From contig JAJYVJ010000042.1 of assembly GCA_021792045.1 (NCBI GenBank), positions 1 to 12,966 of the forward strand: a stretch of 12,966 nt of DNA. The letters run 5' to 3'. This stretch comes from Thermoplasmata archaeon. Lineage in GTDB: Archaea > Thermoplasmatota > Thermoplasmata > Thermoplasmatales > Thermoplasmataceae. The translations under genes and the position numbers were made by a program. This document shows, piece by piece, positions 1 through 6,774 of the stretch. The notes under the pieces are model-generated. The model searched no databases. It saw only the letters and a list, made by a program, of their open reading frames with translations, and was not told the DNA's origin. Every line of letters starts with the position of its first letter. The first letter of the stretch is position 1.

Positions 1-888
1 AATGATCTCCATTCTTCCTGGCCATCTTGTGTTAGATACTCCCTTTTCTATCTTGGCCCTCCCGGGGTTAAGATCATCAGATTGCTCTAAGGCTAGAACC
101 GCATTGCTGATGTTCTCGATCTGGAATTCGCCTAACAGATCAGTGTGGATGTAATAAGTGTCTTTGCTTGTAGTAAGATCAAACGAGGTACCATCTTCAG
201 ATTCCTCGAGATTTTTGACAGAGCACTCCTTAATTCTCAACAAAAGCTTGCTGTTCCTAACATCAGATATTCTCCTTATCTCTTTTATGACCGCTCCTTT
301 CGTGTCTCCAAGGACAACAGGTTTTCCTCTCTTGATTATCCCCCCCTCTTCCCATGAAATCGCTTCAAGTGAGCAGCCAAGTTTGTCTGTATGCTCGTAT
401 CCGATAGTGGTAATAACGCTCACCTCAGGCGTTATTATGTTTGTCGAATCAAGTCTTCCTCCGAGACCAGCCTCAATGGAAGCAACACTATTCTTCATGC
501 TCCTGAAATATGAAAGAGCAAGGAGTGTTGTGGTCTCAAAAAATGTTGGATTTCGTAAGTTGACCCTCAGCTTTTCTATTAAATCTCTGTTAGACGCAAT
601 GAATTTTTCTATATATACATCCGGAATCAGCTTCCTTCCAGAGACAATTCTTTCATTGAAGTCAATGAGATGCGGTGATGTATAAAGTGCAGTTTCCGTT
701 GTTTCTTGCAATGCATTGTATATGAAAGCTGATGTGGAGCCCTTTCCATTGGAACCAGAAATATGAAAAGATCGGAAGGAATCTTGTGGATTATCAAGAT
801 ACTTTGCGAAATTTCTTATGACTTCAAGATCTAATTTTACCCCTTCTCGCTTAAGGTTGTAAAGAAAATCCATATCCACTGAATGCAT
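1..888 (-). CDS. folC: Folylpolyglutamate synthase / dihydrofolate synthase, C-terminus beyond the window
   Basis: This Mur-ligase-family enzyme adds glutamate to folate (or dihydropteroate) in the cytoplasm, using ATP. The reverse strand is open from ATG 888 to the left edge, giving 296 residues of a family usually about 400-430 long. The P-loop SGSNGKGST is at residues 44-52. It is followed by the family motif TSPHLIDFNERI near residue 70, EAGLGGRLDSTN near 135 and TTIGYEHTDKLG near 155, the last matching the usual IGxDHxxxLG signature. I chose ATG 888 because a TATA-like box lies about 26 bases upstream at 911-920, as expected for a leaderless transcript; GTG 879 and ATG 873 are in-frame alternatives. 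The upstream in-frame stop is at 913-915. Nothing looks broken. Which of the two activities dominates cannot be told from sequence. Confidence 0.93.
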   Translation of the reverse strand, partial: MHSVDMDFLYNLKREGVKLDLEVIRNFAKYLDNPQDSFRSFHISGSNGKGSTSAFIYNALQETTETALYTSPHLIDFNERIVSGRKLIPDVYIEKFIASNRDLIEKLRVNLRNPTFFETTTLLALSYFRSMKNSVASIEAGLGGRLDSTNIITPEVSVITTIGYEHTDKLGCSLEAISWEEGGIIKRGKPVVLGDTKGAVIKEIRRISDVRNSKLLLRIKECSVKNLEESEDGTSFDLTTSKDTYYIHTDLLGEFQIENISNAVLALEQSDDLNPGRAKIEKGVSNTRWPGRMEII

Positions 889-1325
889 CGAAAGGTGATG
901 TACCGTTCTTAATTATATCTTATGCATCATGTTTGGATTTTGTGGCCACAGTATTGCAGACAGAAGGAATTTTTGCCCCTGTTATAATGCTATGTATTTT
1001 GAGGCAGTGTAGTAATCTATCACTAGCCTCAATTTTCAAGCACGATCAAAAAATAATAAAACAACAAGAGCATTTTTGATAAGTCTTACTAATAATATTC
1101 GTTAAAGTCCTCAAATTCAGATAGCAACTTCATGTCTCCACATATCAAGCCGCAAGCATTCAACTTGTTTGTGATCAAATCCTTCATTCATGCGGCCGAG
1201 ATCAAATCAGCGAAAAATCATAGGAAAATTAGGAAACGTCCATAGTATCTATCGCAAATTCTTCTCCCTGGCTCCATCGGGTTATTCATTATGGAATCCC
1301 GTGATATACAGCCTCCCTTTAGCAT
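889..1325. other. Spacer between icd and folC, no convincing gene
   Basis: Both flanking genes are on the minus strand, and the folC promoter occupies the left end. The longest small minus-strand reading frame not overlapping a gene is at 1089-1187 (32 residues, MKDLITNKLNACG then ICGDMKLLSEFEDFNEYY). It starts right after a stop, has no Shine-Dalgarno sequence and matches nothing I recognise. Its acidic, aromatic tail resembles the ends of some transposases, but too little is left to claim that. The plus-strand frame from 1190 runs into icd antisense and is treated as a shadow. I see no RNA gene and no strong hairpin. Confidence 0.5.
911..920 (-). promoter_or_regulatory. TATA-like box of folC
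   Basis: Read on the minus strand this is AGATATAATT. Its centre is about 26-27 bases before ATG 888, the usual TATA-to-start distance in archaea, so it predicts a leaderless folC transcript. No Shine-Dalgarno sequence precedes ATG 888. Confidence 0.5.
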
Positions 1326-2810
1326 TCACTGACCCTGTCCAAGAGAGTAACCCGGCTTTCCGTCAAACGTGTAAAGTCCTTCAGTTTTCACAGCAGGTAA
1401 TCCAGAATCCACAAGTCTTGATTGAAGACTAATGAGGTCTTCATACTGAACCCTATTACCATTGACTCTTGACTGAAAACGGCATCTCCAGTGATCAACA
1501 CAGAATGTTTCTGGTATTCCGTCAGGATAAACCTTTGTCCCTCTATTCGTTATCATTACGAGTTTCAGATCATCACCCGATATTTTTTCCAATCTTCTGC
1601 CGAGTTCATTAGGATCTCCCTCCCAGTCAATAAAGACATCTATTCCCACGAGCTCCTTTTTTGCCTTATTTTTAATTTTGAGAGTAATCTTTATTGGTTC
1701 TAATTTTGAAGGATAACCCACGGCTTTCAGCACTGTAGGTTTCATTCCTATTCTTTCAATTACTGCATCTGCAAATTCGCTGGTACCTACTTTTTCCATT
1801 GAAATGTCTTTATTGTAAATGTCGTACGTGTGTATCCCATCCTCAATTGTTTTCAACCAGGCGTTATGAACTCTGGAAGCCACATCTCCCTGCCCTATGT
1901 GCACAAGCATCTGGACTGCTGCAAGTAATAACCCTGATGGATTGGCCATATTCTGTCCGGCTCTCCTTGGAGCCGATCCATGAATAGCTTCAAACATTGC
2001 AACGCTATCCCCGATGTTTGAACTCCCTGCAATACCAACGGATCCGGCTATCTGAGCGGCAACGTCTGAAAGAATGTCACCATAGAGGTTGGGAAGCACA
2101 ATGACATCAAAATCTTCCGGTCTGTCAGCGAGTTTGGCAGCACCAATGTCCACTATCCAATGCTCACTCTGTATGTCCGGATATTCTTTTGCCACTTCGT
2201 CGAATACTTTGTGAAATAAACCATCTGTCATTTTCATTATGTTGTCTTTAGTGAAACAGGTAACCTTATGCCTTCTGTACCTCCGAGCATATTCAAAACC
2301 GTATCTGATCAATCTTTCTGTTCCGGGCCTTGTAATAAGTTTCAGGCACTGAAATACATCCTCAGTCTGCCTGTGCTCAATACCACCGTAAAGATCTTCT
2401 TCGTTTTCTCGAACAATCACTACATCCATTCCTGGATGTTTTGTTTTGATGAATGGATCATATGACTGACACGGTCGAACATTGGCGTAAAGCCCAAGTG
2501 TCTTTCTGACCGTAACGTTCAGGCTTTTGTATCCACCTCCTTCTGGGGTTGTTATGGGTGCTTTCAGGAATACACGTGTTCGTCGAAGTGATTCCCATGC
2601 TGAGGGCTCTATACCAGAGGATATTCCCCTTTTGTAGACCTCTTCACCTACCTGTATTTCCTCTATCTTTAGGCGAGCTCCTGCAGCTTTGATTATTCTG
2701 AGAGTTGCTTTCATAATTTCCGGACCAATTCCATCGCCATTTGCAACTGTTATTGGCACGGAATTTTCCAGTTGAGTTCTATCAAATTGAGAACGATCTT
2801 CCGAATCCAT
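1326..2810 (-). CDS. icd: Isocitrate dehydrogenase (probably NADP-dependent), long Thermus-like type
   Basis: This TCA-cycle enzyme converts isocitrate to 2-oxoglutarate and CO2, normally as an oligomer. At 494 residues it matches the long form known from Thermus thermophilus (about 496) rather than the common form of about 410-420. The catalytic half has the N-terminal NGDGIGPE (24-31), the substrate loop TPEGGGYKSLNVTVRK (88-103), RENEEDLYGG (134-143), the metal-binding NLYGDILSD (241-249) and the coenzyme loop HGSAPRRAGQN (277-287). Residues 282-283 are Arg-Arg, where NAD enzymes usually have Asp-Ile and the E. coli NADP enzyme Lys-Tyr, so NADP is inferred. Residues about 385-494 form the extra C-terminal domain, with VGIDVFID, ITNRGTKVYPDG and VDHWRCRF like the Thermus protein. 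ATG 2810 has a TATA-like box 26 bases upstream and GAGG directly before it. It appears monocistronic. Confidence 0.95.
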   Translation of the reverse strand: MDSEDRSQFDRTQLENSVPITVANGDGIGPEIMKATLRIIKAAGARLKIEEIQVGEEVYKRGISSGIEPSAWESLRRTRVFLKAPITTPEGGGYKSLNVTVRKTLGLYANVRPCQSYDPFIKTKHPGMDVVIVRENEEDLYGGIEHRQTEDVFQCLKLITRPGTERLIRYGFEYARRYRRHKVTCFTKDNIMKMTDGLFHKVFDEVAKEYPDIQSEHWIVDIGAAKLADRPEDFDVIVLPNLYGDILSDVAAQIAGSVGIAGSSNIGDSVAMFEAIHGSAPRRAGQNMANPSGLLLAAVQMLVHIGQGDVASRVHNAWLKTIEDGIHTYDIYNKDISMEKVGTSEFADAVIERIGMKPTVLKAVGYPSKLEPIKITLKIKNKAKKELVGIDVFIDWEGDPNELGRRLEKISGDDLKLVMITNRGTKVYPDGIPETFCVDHWRCRFQSRVNGNRVQYEDLISLQSRLVDSGLPAVKTEGLYTFDGKPGYSLGQGQ

Positions 2811-2830
2811 CCTCTTGACATAGACTTAAC

Positions 2831-2840
2831 GAATTTAAAT
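2831..2840 (-). promoter_or_regulatory. TATA-like box of icd
   Basis: On the minus strand this reads ATTTAAATTC. It is centred about 26 bases upstream of ATG 2810, which predicts a leaderless or nearly leaderless icd transcript. Confidence 0.5.
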
Positions 2841-3066
2841 CTAAGCTAGAGCACTTTTACGGCACAATGAATTGATTGATCCGAGGGATATTTGGAACCA
2901 AAACTATGACCTACGGAGTCGATTTAAACGCACTGGATAGCAATGCAGTTTAGTAAAGATTGGCATTCATGGTTATTCTACCAAGTTTGAAAATTCTCTC
3001 TTCGTGTTCTCGTGCTGTATCTTCGCTTCTCCGTTATTTATATATTTATTCCATAAATCATTTTCT

Positions 3067-3119
3067 ACGTTTCTTGCACCATTCCTTGCTCAAACTTCTT
3101 TCTAAGAAGTTTGTCGCAA
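3067..3119 (+). repeat. 53-bp direct repeat, copy A
   Basis: It matches 4729-4781 at 46 of 53 positions with no gaps, in the same orientation, and the match stops sharply at both ends. The last 17 bases are identical in both copies. Copy A also contains a perfect 9-bp stem with a 3-base loop (3092-3112). Copy B does not keep this stem through paired changes, so the hairpin is probably not what is conserved. Confidence 0.85.
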
Positions 3120-3335
3120 AAGACTTGCATGCATTAATAATGCACTCTGGGGAATTGAGGCCAGGATATAGTAGTTTATTGATAGGCGTCTTTCCTAAAG
3201 AAGCCACAGAGTTAAGCTTCGAGATAGGGTGGTATGAATAATATGAGATAAGAATATGCTGGAAAATCTATGTAGGGTGTTATGAAACATATTGATCTAA
3301 TCTATATCCATCAATTAGTATAAGATAAACATTAC

Positions 3336-3376
3336 TATTAGTGAAATTGAGTTTTCAGTATGCGGCATCACTAATA
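3336..3376 (-). terminator. Inverted repeat just past the pyrC stop codon
   Basis: TATTAGTGA (3336-3344) pairs perfectly with TCACTAATA (3368-3376) across a 23-base loop. It begins 4 bases beyond the pyrC stop. Position suggests a 3' end or terminator structure, but no clear U-run follows, so the role is uncertain. Confidence 0.35.
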
Positions 3377-3379
3377 ATT

Positions 3380-4645
3380 TCAATGATCGACAGCTTCTAG
3401 TTCCTTTACGTGCTCACCTACATGGTCATCAATCAGTTCTCCATCTTCAACAACTGATTCCCCTCGCATTATCACATTCTTTGGAAAAATAGCATCAAAT
3501 CCGTTGAACGGTGTTACTTTAAGCTTTGAATGAAGCCTAGTCTCATCTATCTTGGTTATATCACTTGGATCAAAATTAATGAAGTCAGCAAAGTACCCTA
3601 TTGATACTTTACCTTTTTTTATACCCATGATTTCCGCTGGAAAAGAAATTGCAGTCTTGACAAGAGTATCTATGTTTAGAAATTTCTTGCTGAATAGGGC
3701 GAGCAGCAGAGGGATTCTTGTCTCCACCCCTATTATTCCAGAAGGGGCTGATTGGAATTCCCCTTTCTCGTATTCAGTATGCGGTGCATGATCGGATGAT
3801 ATGAGATTGAACTGCCCGCTAAGGTACAAGCGCATTAACTCGTCCATTATATTCCTTGATCTTAGGGGTGGATTAACCTTCCCCCAAGGGCCGAGATTCA
3901 TCTCATCATTTAGAAGTATGTGGTGTGGTGTAACTTCTTTTATGAGTCTCTTTTCTGCCAAAACAAGGGTTTTAGGAGAACTGATGTGTGCGATCATGCT
4001 CTTATCTAAGTTCAGAGCGTTCATGGTATTAACAGCAATGTTCTCACATTTTTCTGGTCTGAATTTGTTATGATCTCGAAGTGTTTCAGGCTGTCCCAGT
4101 TTATGTGTTTTCAGACATATTTCATCCTCTGCATGAAATACCACAGGTACGCCGAGAGAGTTCAAAAGGTCGATCTGACCGCCCGACATCTTTTGCGTCA
4201 CCACAGAGTTTGTACTTCCGCCTAGAAAGACCTTTACACCACTGCTACGCTGATCGATATCAGCAGCATTGTTTCCAGTGAAAAGCGAGTATAATCCAAA
4301 ATCGCAGAATGCTTTCTTTCTCACTGACTGTAATTTTTCCTCAAAAAGCCCCCTATCAGCGACAGGAATCCTGTTGTTTGGCATGTCAAATATTGTAGTT
4401 GTTCCTCCGGATAGAGCTGAAGCAGTTCCGGTACTGAAATCTTCCTTTTCCGTTTCCCCTGGATCTCTGAAGTGAACATGCACGTCCGTTCCCGCCGGGA
4501 GAATTGCACCAGCAAGCTCCATTCTCCGCTTACCGCGAAGATCCTTTCCTATTGCCGTAATTTTTCCATTAGTAACAGCAACTTCAATGCTCCTAAAGAG
4601 GCCATCGAAATAAAAATTCCCAGAGATGATCAAGTCATGTGACAT
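3380..4645 (-). CDS. pyrC: Dihydroorotase, class I
   Basis: This enzyme closes carbamoyl-aspartate to dihydroorotate, the third step of pyrimidine synthesis, in the cytoplasm. Its 421 residues fit the class I (amidohydrolase) family. The metal-binding DVHVHFRDPGETEKEDF is at 54-70 (His56, His58), DMPNN at 87-91, and GVKVFLGGS at 136-144, where Lys138 is the candidate bridging residue. Further ligands are His171 in FHAED and His220 in IAHISS, with catalytic Asp285 in SSDHAPHT (283-290). The substrate loop PSGIIGVETRIPL is at 301-313. ATG 4645 has a TATA-like box 24 bases upstream and no Shine-Dalgarno sequence, which indicates a leaderless message. No other pyrimidine gene is adjacent. The gene sits between two copies of a 53-bp repeat and next to a dead transposase, but shows no damage itself. 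Confidence 0.95.
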   Translation of the reverse strand: MSHDLIISGNFYFDGLFRSIEVAVTNGKITAIGKDLRGKRRMELAGAILPAGTDVHVHFRDPGETEKEDFSTGTASALSGGTTTIFDMPNNRIPVADRGLFEEKLQSVRKKAFCDFGLYSLFTGNNAADIDQRSSGVKVFLGGSTNSVVTQKMSGGQIDLLNSLGVPVVFHAEDEICLKTHKLGQPETLRDHNKFRPEKCENIAVNTMNALNLDKSMIAHISSPKTLVLAEKRLIKEVTPHHILLNDEMNLGPWGKVNPPLRSRNIMDELMRLYLSGQFNLISSDHAPHTEYEKGEFQSAPSGIIGVETRIPLLLALFSKKFLNIDTLVKTAISFPAEIMGIKKGKVSIGYFADFINFDPSDITKIDETRLHSKLKVTPFNGFDAIFPKNVIMRGESVVEDGELIDDHVGEHVKELEAVDH

Positions 4646-4663
4646 TGTGTAGAAATTGTTTGT

Positions 4664-4673
4664 GCTTAAATAA
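4664..4673 (-). promoter_or_regulatory. TATA-like box of pyrC
   Basis: The minus strand reads TTATTTAAGC here. The centre is about 24-26 bases before ATG 4645, so pyrC is probably transcribed without a leader. Confidence 0.5.
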
Positions 4674-4728
4674 CATTTCTTAGAGTCTGATATGAATTGG
4701 CTATAATAACGCCTCGTGATTAAACGTC

Positions 4729-4781
4729 ACGTTTCTCGCACCATTTCTTGACCAAACATCTGTTTAAGAAGTTTGTCGCAA
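4729..4781 (+). repeat. 53-bp direct repeat, copy B
   Basis: Partner of 3067-3119, with 46 of 53 bases identical. It lies upstream of pyrC, between the pyrC promoter and the dead IS66-type transposase. Five of the seven differences fall on third codon positions of a plus-strand frame that ends at TAA (4765-4767). That hints that the repeat descends from the 3' end of a gene plus a short non-coding tail. Confidence 0.85.
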
Positions 4782-4845
4782 GGGAAAGCCCGTATTATTA
4801 CTATTTGAAATTTTGTAACTGGTCAGTCTGTTGTGCTTAACAATT

Positions 4846-5139
4846 TCATCCCGGTTTGACACTTCTTTTGATAATTGATGGAGTTTCTGCTACGAAATTT
4901 TTCGTTTTCAACTTTGATGCGTAACATATAGGAATGTATCGCTTTGTATATATCTCAGCACCCCTCTCCGATCTCGATCCACCTGAGATTTCCCTGTATA
5001 TCACAAAGTACCTCTGCACCCTCTCTGCCCTGTTGTTTGTGGCATCGACATCCGGGCCTATGACAAAACGGAAGAGCTATTCCTTCTTCCGTTTCAGAAG
5101 ATTACCGGCAAACCTCCGAGATCTCTTGCACTCATAATT
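4846..5139 (-). pseudogene. IS66-type transposase, C-terminal remnant
   Basis: Reading the minus strand in one frame gives the C-terminal part of an IS66-family (DDE_Tnp_IS66) transposase: RFAGNLLKRKKE, a TAG stop (5077-5079), LFRFVIGPDVDATNNRAER, then YREISGGSRSERGAEIYTK, ending with a TGA at 4846-4848. The motif DxxATNNRAER carries the last catalytic Glu of the family, and GGSRSERG is equally typical. The frame stays open a little beyond 5139 but similarity fades, and the N-terminal three quarters of a normal 400-500 residue enzyme are missing. The internal stop and the truncation make it non-functional. The plus-strand frame at 4934-5137 is its shadow. Confidence 0.85.
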
Positions 5140-5228
5140 GGAATTAAGAAAGAACACGAACTTTTGGTATAATATTTTAATAACGCACGTCGGGTCTCAC
5201 TTCGAATAAGTTTTATGCTTACTCTCGT

Positions 5229-5242
5229 GGCACAATGGTGCC
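5229..5242 (+). repeat. Small hairpin upstream of the exported DUF4382-like gene
   Basis: GGCAC, a 4-base loop and GTGCC make a perfect 5-bp stem. It is short and its meaning is unknown; it lies 71 bases before the gene at 5313. Confidence 0.3.
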
Positions 5243-5264
5243 TGGTATGGCTCAAGCATAAGAT

Positions 5265-5288
5265 TTAAGGTTGTACCAGAAACCTTAA
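5265..5288 (+). promoter_or_regulatory. Inverted repeat overlapping the likely promoter at 5313
   Basis: TTAAGGTT (5265-5272) and AACCTTAA (5281-5288) are perfect 8-bp arms around an 8-base spacer. The right arm merges with the AT-rich box CTTAATAA (5284-5291), about 26 bases before the GTG start at 5313. A protein bound here would compete with TBP, so this is a candidate operator. It could also form a hairpin if transcription starts further upstream. Confidence 0.45.
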
Positions 5289-5312
5289 TAATGCATTCTC
5301 AATTAAAAAAAT

Positions 5313-5825
5313 GTGAAAAATAAAATAATCATAGCAATTGTTATAGTGGTAGTAATCGCCGCAGGTATAGGTGGGTTCCTGTACTACAACAGTACAGCCT
5401 CAAACGGCCATATGGCGATATCGGTTGCAGATGCTCCAGCGTTATCTGGCGTCGGTGCTGTATACATCTCATTTAGTTCGGTGGAATTGCACAGCAACAC
5501 GTCAGGATGGGTAAACTATACAGTCCCATCTACGACAATAAATATACTTGGCCTAACGACAACAAATGCATCTTTACTAACAAACATAACTCTTCATTCC
5601 GGTAAATATACAATGATAAGGCTGTTCATCAAAAATGTGACAGTTGATTTTCTTGGTGTAAATGTGAGCTTCGCCTTAGCGTCTCACTTTGCATTTATTA
5701 ACCACCCATTCAATGTCACTGCACACTCGACAACTGGAATCGTAATAGATTTCAACCTGAACCAGAATCTCAATATGAACTCCAAGATGTTCACTCCTAA
5801 CGTTGGATTTGTTGTGACCACATGA
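5313..5825 (+). CDS. Membrane-anchored exported protein, DUF4382-like
   Basis: A 170-residue protein with a short basic start (MKNK), one hydrophobic segment (about 5-26) and an otherwise soluble domain, so it should be anchored by its N-terminus with the bulk outside the cell. Residues 35-60 (AISVADAPAL, then VYISFSSVELH) look like the start of a DUF4382 domain, whose function is not established. Eight N-x-S/T sequons (for example at 26, 62, 68, 85, 91) fit an S-layer-exposed glycoprotein. No cysteine and no catalytic motif are seen. The start is GTG with no Shine-Dalgarno sequence; the AT-rich box about 26 bases upstream supports a leaderless transcript. The gene stands alone, between transposase debris and a long spacer. 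The domain name comes from motif resemblance only. Confidence 0.8.
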   Translation: MKNKIIIAIVIVVVIAAGIGGFLYYNSTASNGHMAISVADAPALSGVGAVYISFSSVELHSNTSGWVNYTVPSTTINILGLTTTNASLLTNITLHSGKYTMIRLFIKNVTVDFLGVNVSFALASHFAFINHPFNVTAHSTTGIVIDFNLNQNLNMNSKMFTPNVGFVVTT

Positions 5826-5831
5826 TCTACA

Positions 5832-5846
5832 CTTTTATTTTTTTTA
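5832..5846 (+). terminator. T-rich terminator after the exported protein
   Basis: Two T-runs, of 4 and 8 bases, follow the stop codon within 8 bases. T-rich tracts without a hairpin are typical archaeal transcription termination signals. Confidence 0.5.
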
Positions 5847-5993
5847 AACTGGTATCTAGTAATATTCTAGAACTAAGTTTCATTGTATTATTTATAGAGA
5901 TCTGTGCAAAATCGATCGATCATATGTGTTGTTAAGCGATTTTATGTGTCATAATAGCGTCCTGAGAAACTAGTGATAACGCTGTGAAAACTG

Positions 5994-6016
5994 AACAAAT
6001 ATTTTGGCTATTTGTT
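5994..6016 (+). repeat. Inverted repeat, 8-bp stem with 7-base loop
   Basis: AACAAATA (5994-6001) and TATTTGTT (6009-6016) are perfectly complementary. No gene lies immediately upstream and no T-run follows, so it is not an obvious terminator. Confidence 0.5.
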
Positions 6017-6037
6017 GATGGCTTTCAGATCGTAAGG

Positions 6038-6049
6038 CTGGTTAACCAG
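6038..6049. repeat. Perfect 12-bp palindrome
   Basis: CTGGTTAACCAG is a complete palindrome with no spacer. It could be a dimeric protein binding site or chance; no promoter is evident beside it. Confidence 0.4.
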
Positions 6050-6207
6050 GAATGGATTTCGTTGTAATTACTTGAAAATCAAATGAAAACTTTTGAATTG
6101 CATACGTAAATCCTTTGGGTTTCGGACTCTTAAACATTTTAGCAGATCTGACGTCTCTTGAAAATGATGATGGTAAAAAAAGAAACTTCGCGGACTTTCT
6201 TGTGTGT

Positions 6208-6240
6208 GATAAATCATTTATTACCATATCATGATTTATC
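6208..6240 (+). repeat. Inverted repeat, 9-bp arms with 15-base spacer
   Basis: GATAAATCA (6208-6216) and TGATTTATC (6232-6240) are perfect inverted copies. It lies in DNA without a convincing gene. Confidence 0.45.
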
Positions 6241-6397
6241 CTCATGAACTGTGAAGTAAATAGGGTGATGTGCCGAAGGTTAAAACGTAGCATATGGAGA
6301 AATCGTAGATTAAAATTAAACCGGAATTTACATTCATTGAAGATTTGGCTTTTTTTATATGGGTTATTGAAATGTGTGTAGCACGGTAAAATTTATT

Positions 6398-6405
6398 GGA
6401 TGTGA
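6398..6405 (+). promoter_or_regulatory. Shine-Dalgarno site that fixes the TusA-like start
   Basis: GGATGTGA matches the archaeal ideal GGAGGTGA at 7 of 8 positions and lies 5 bases before ATG 6411. It argues against the upstream TTG 6396 and GTG 6402, which would start before or inside it. Confidence 0.65.
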
Positions 6406-6410
6406 CTGAA

Positions 6411-6653
6411 ATGGCAAAGAAATTGAAACCAGCAAAGATTGTGGACGTTCGTGGAACTATATGCCCTGGGTCTCTTTGGGAGATGTTGATAGCCTATAAA
6501 GATGCAAAAATCGGAGACATAATAGCAGTTTATTCTTCGGATCCAGACATAAAGAATGATGCTCCGGAATGGATCGAAAAATCTAAAAATGAACTTGTAG
6601 GAGTATATGATCGAGACGGATATTACGAAGTTCTGATGAGGAAATCCAACTAG
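6411..6653 (+). CDS. TusA-family sulfurtransferase-like protein
   Basis: A small 80-residue protein of the TusA/SirA fold, whose members pass persulfide sulfur from a conserved cysteine to partners in thiolation or sulfur metabolism. The family signature is at residues 12-21: VDVRGTICPGS has the expected Asp, Gly and active Cys18-Pro19, but the second Pro of the CPxP motif is replaced by Ser21. The rest (GDIIAVYSSDPDIKND, WIEKSKNELVGV, then a C-terminal strand with YYEVLMRK) is typical of archaeal members. ATG 6411 is chosen for its strong Shine-Dalgarno site; a TTG start at 6396 would add five residues. No DsrE or Hdr-like partner genes are nearby, so the pathway cannot be inferred from context. 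It is a single-gene unit ending at a bidirectional terminator. Confidence 0.85.
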   Translation: MAKKLKPAKIVDVRGTICPGSLWEMLIAYKDAKIGDIIAVYSSDPDIKNDAPEWIEKSKNELVGVYDRDGYYEVLMRKSN

Positions 6654-6668
6654 ATGAAATGGTTTATC

Positions 6669-6725
6669 AGCAAATCTACGCGATCATGTAGATTTCGCTC
6701 TTTCCAATTCTTATTTTTATTTTGA
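6669..6725. terminator. Hairpin with T-rich tail between convergent genes
   Basis: AAATCTAC (6672-6679) and GTAGATTT (6688-6695) form a perfect 8-bp stem with an 8-base loop; AGC/GCT extends it past a bulge. T-rich DNA follows (about 6697-6725). It sits between the converging TusA-like gene and the 3-TM gene and could end transcription of the former. Confidence 0.65.
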
Positions 6726-6774
6726 AGCAGTTCCATTTCTTTATCAATAATCTTTGGTAAACGGATCATTAGGT

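Larger units (their letters stand above)
2811..3379. other. Long spacer between pyrC and icd, contains repeat copy A
   Basis: This holds the icd promoter, one copy of the 53-bp repeat (3067-3119) and an inverted repeat next to the end of pyrC. A 93-residue plus-strand frame (2960-3241) crosses the repeat; it has no promoter or Shine-Dalgarno support and no recognisable motif, so I do not call it a gene. The minus strand of the same stretch is also open for about 55 codons and ends LSKEWCKKRRK. Two overlapping unsupported frames and low GC fit decayed mobile-element DNA better than an active gene. Confidence 0.45.
5847..6397. other. Long spacer with several inverted repeats
   Basis: No recognisable gene. 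An 83-residue minus-strand frame (6042-6293) has a possible TATA-like stretch 15-30 bases upstream, but its composition is unremarkable and no motif is visible. The plus strand of the same stretch is open for about 47 codons between TGA stops, so neither strand stands out as coding. The spacer contains three perfect inverted repeats (5994-6016, 6038-6049, 6208-6240), listed separately. The right end holds a T-rich TATA-like box (about 6353-6360) that probably serves the TusA-like gene. Confidence 0.45.

Noticed and set aside
145..685. Plus-strand frames of 70 and 175 residues
   Set aside because: They are antisense to folC, whose motifs are unmistakable on the minus strand.
2960..3241. 93-residue plus-strand frame across repeat copy A
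   Set aside because: It has no promoter or Shine-Dalgarno support and no motif, and the minus strand is equally open here; more likely decayed element DNA.
5198..5260. Possible tRNA T-loop around TTCGAAT
   Set aside because: No matching T-stem, anticodon arm or acceptor stem could be folded around it.
6050..6235. Plus-strand frame with only TGA stops, which could suggest TGA read as Trp
   Set aside because: Other genes in the window end with TGA and use TGG for Trp, and three stops in about 65 codons is about what AT-rich random DNA gives.
6042..6293. 83-residue minus-strand frame
   Set aside because: Only a vague TATA-like stretch supports it. No domain, and the composition is not protein-like enough to call.
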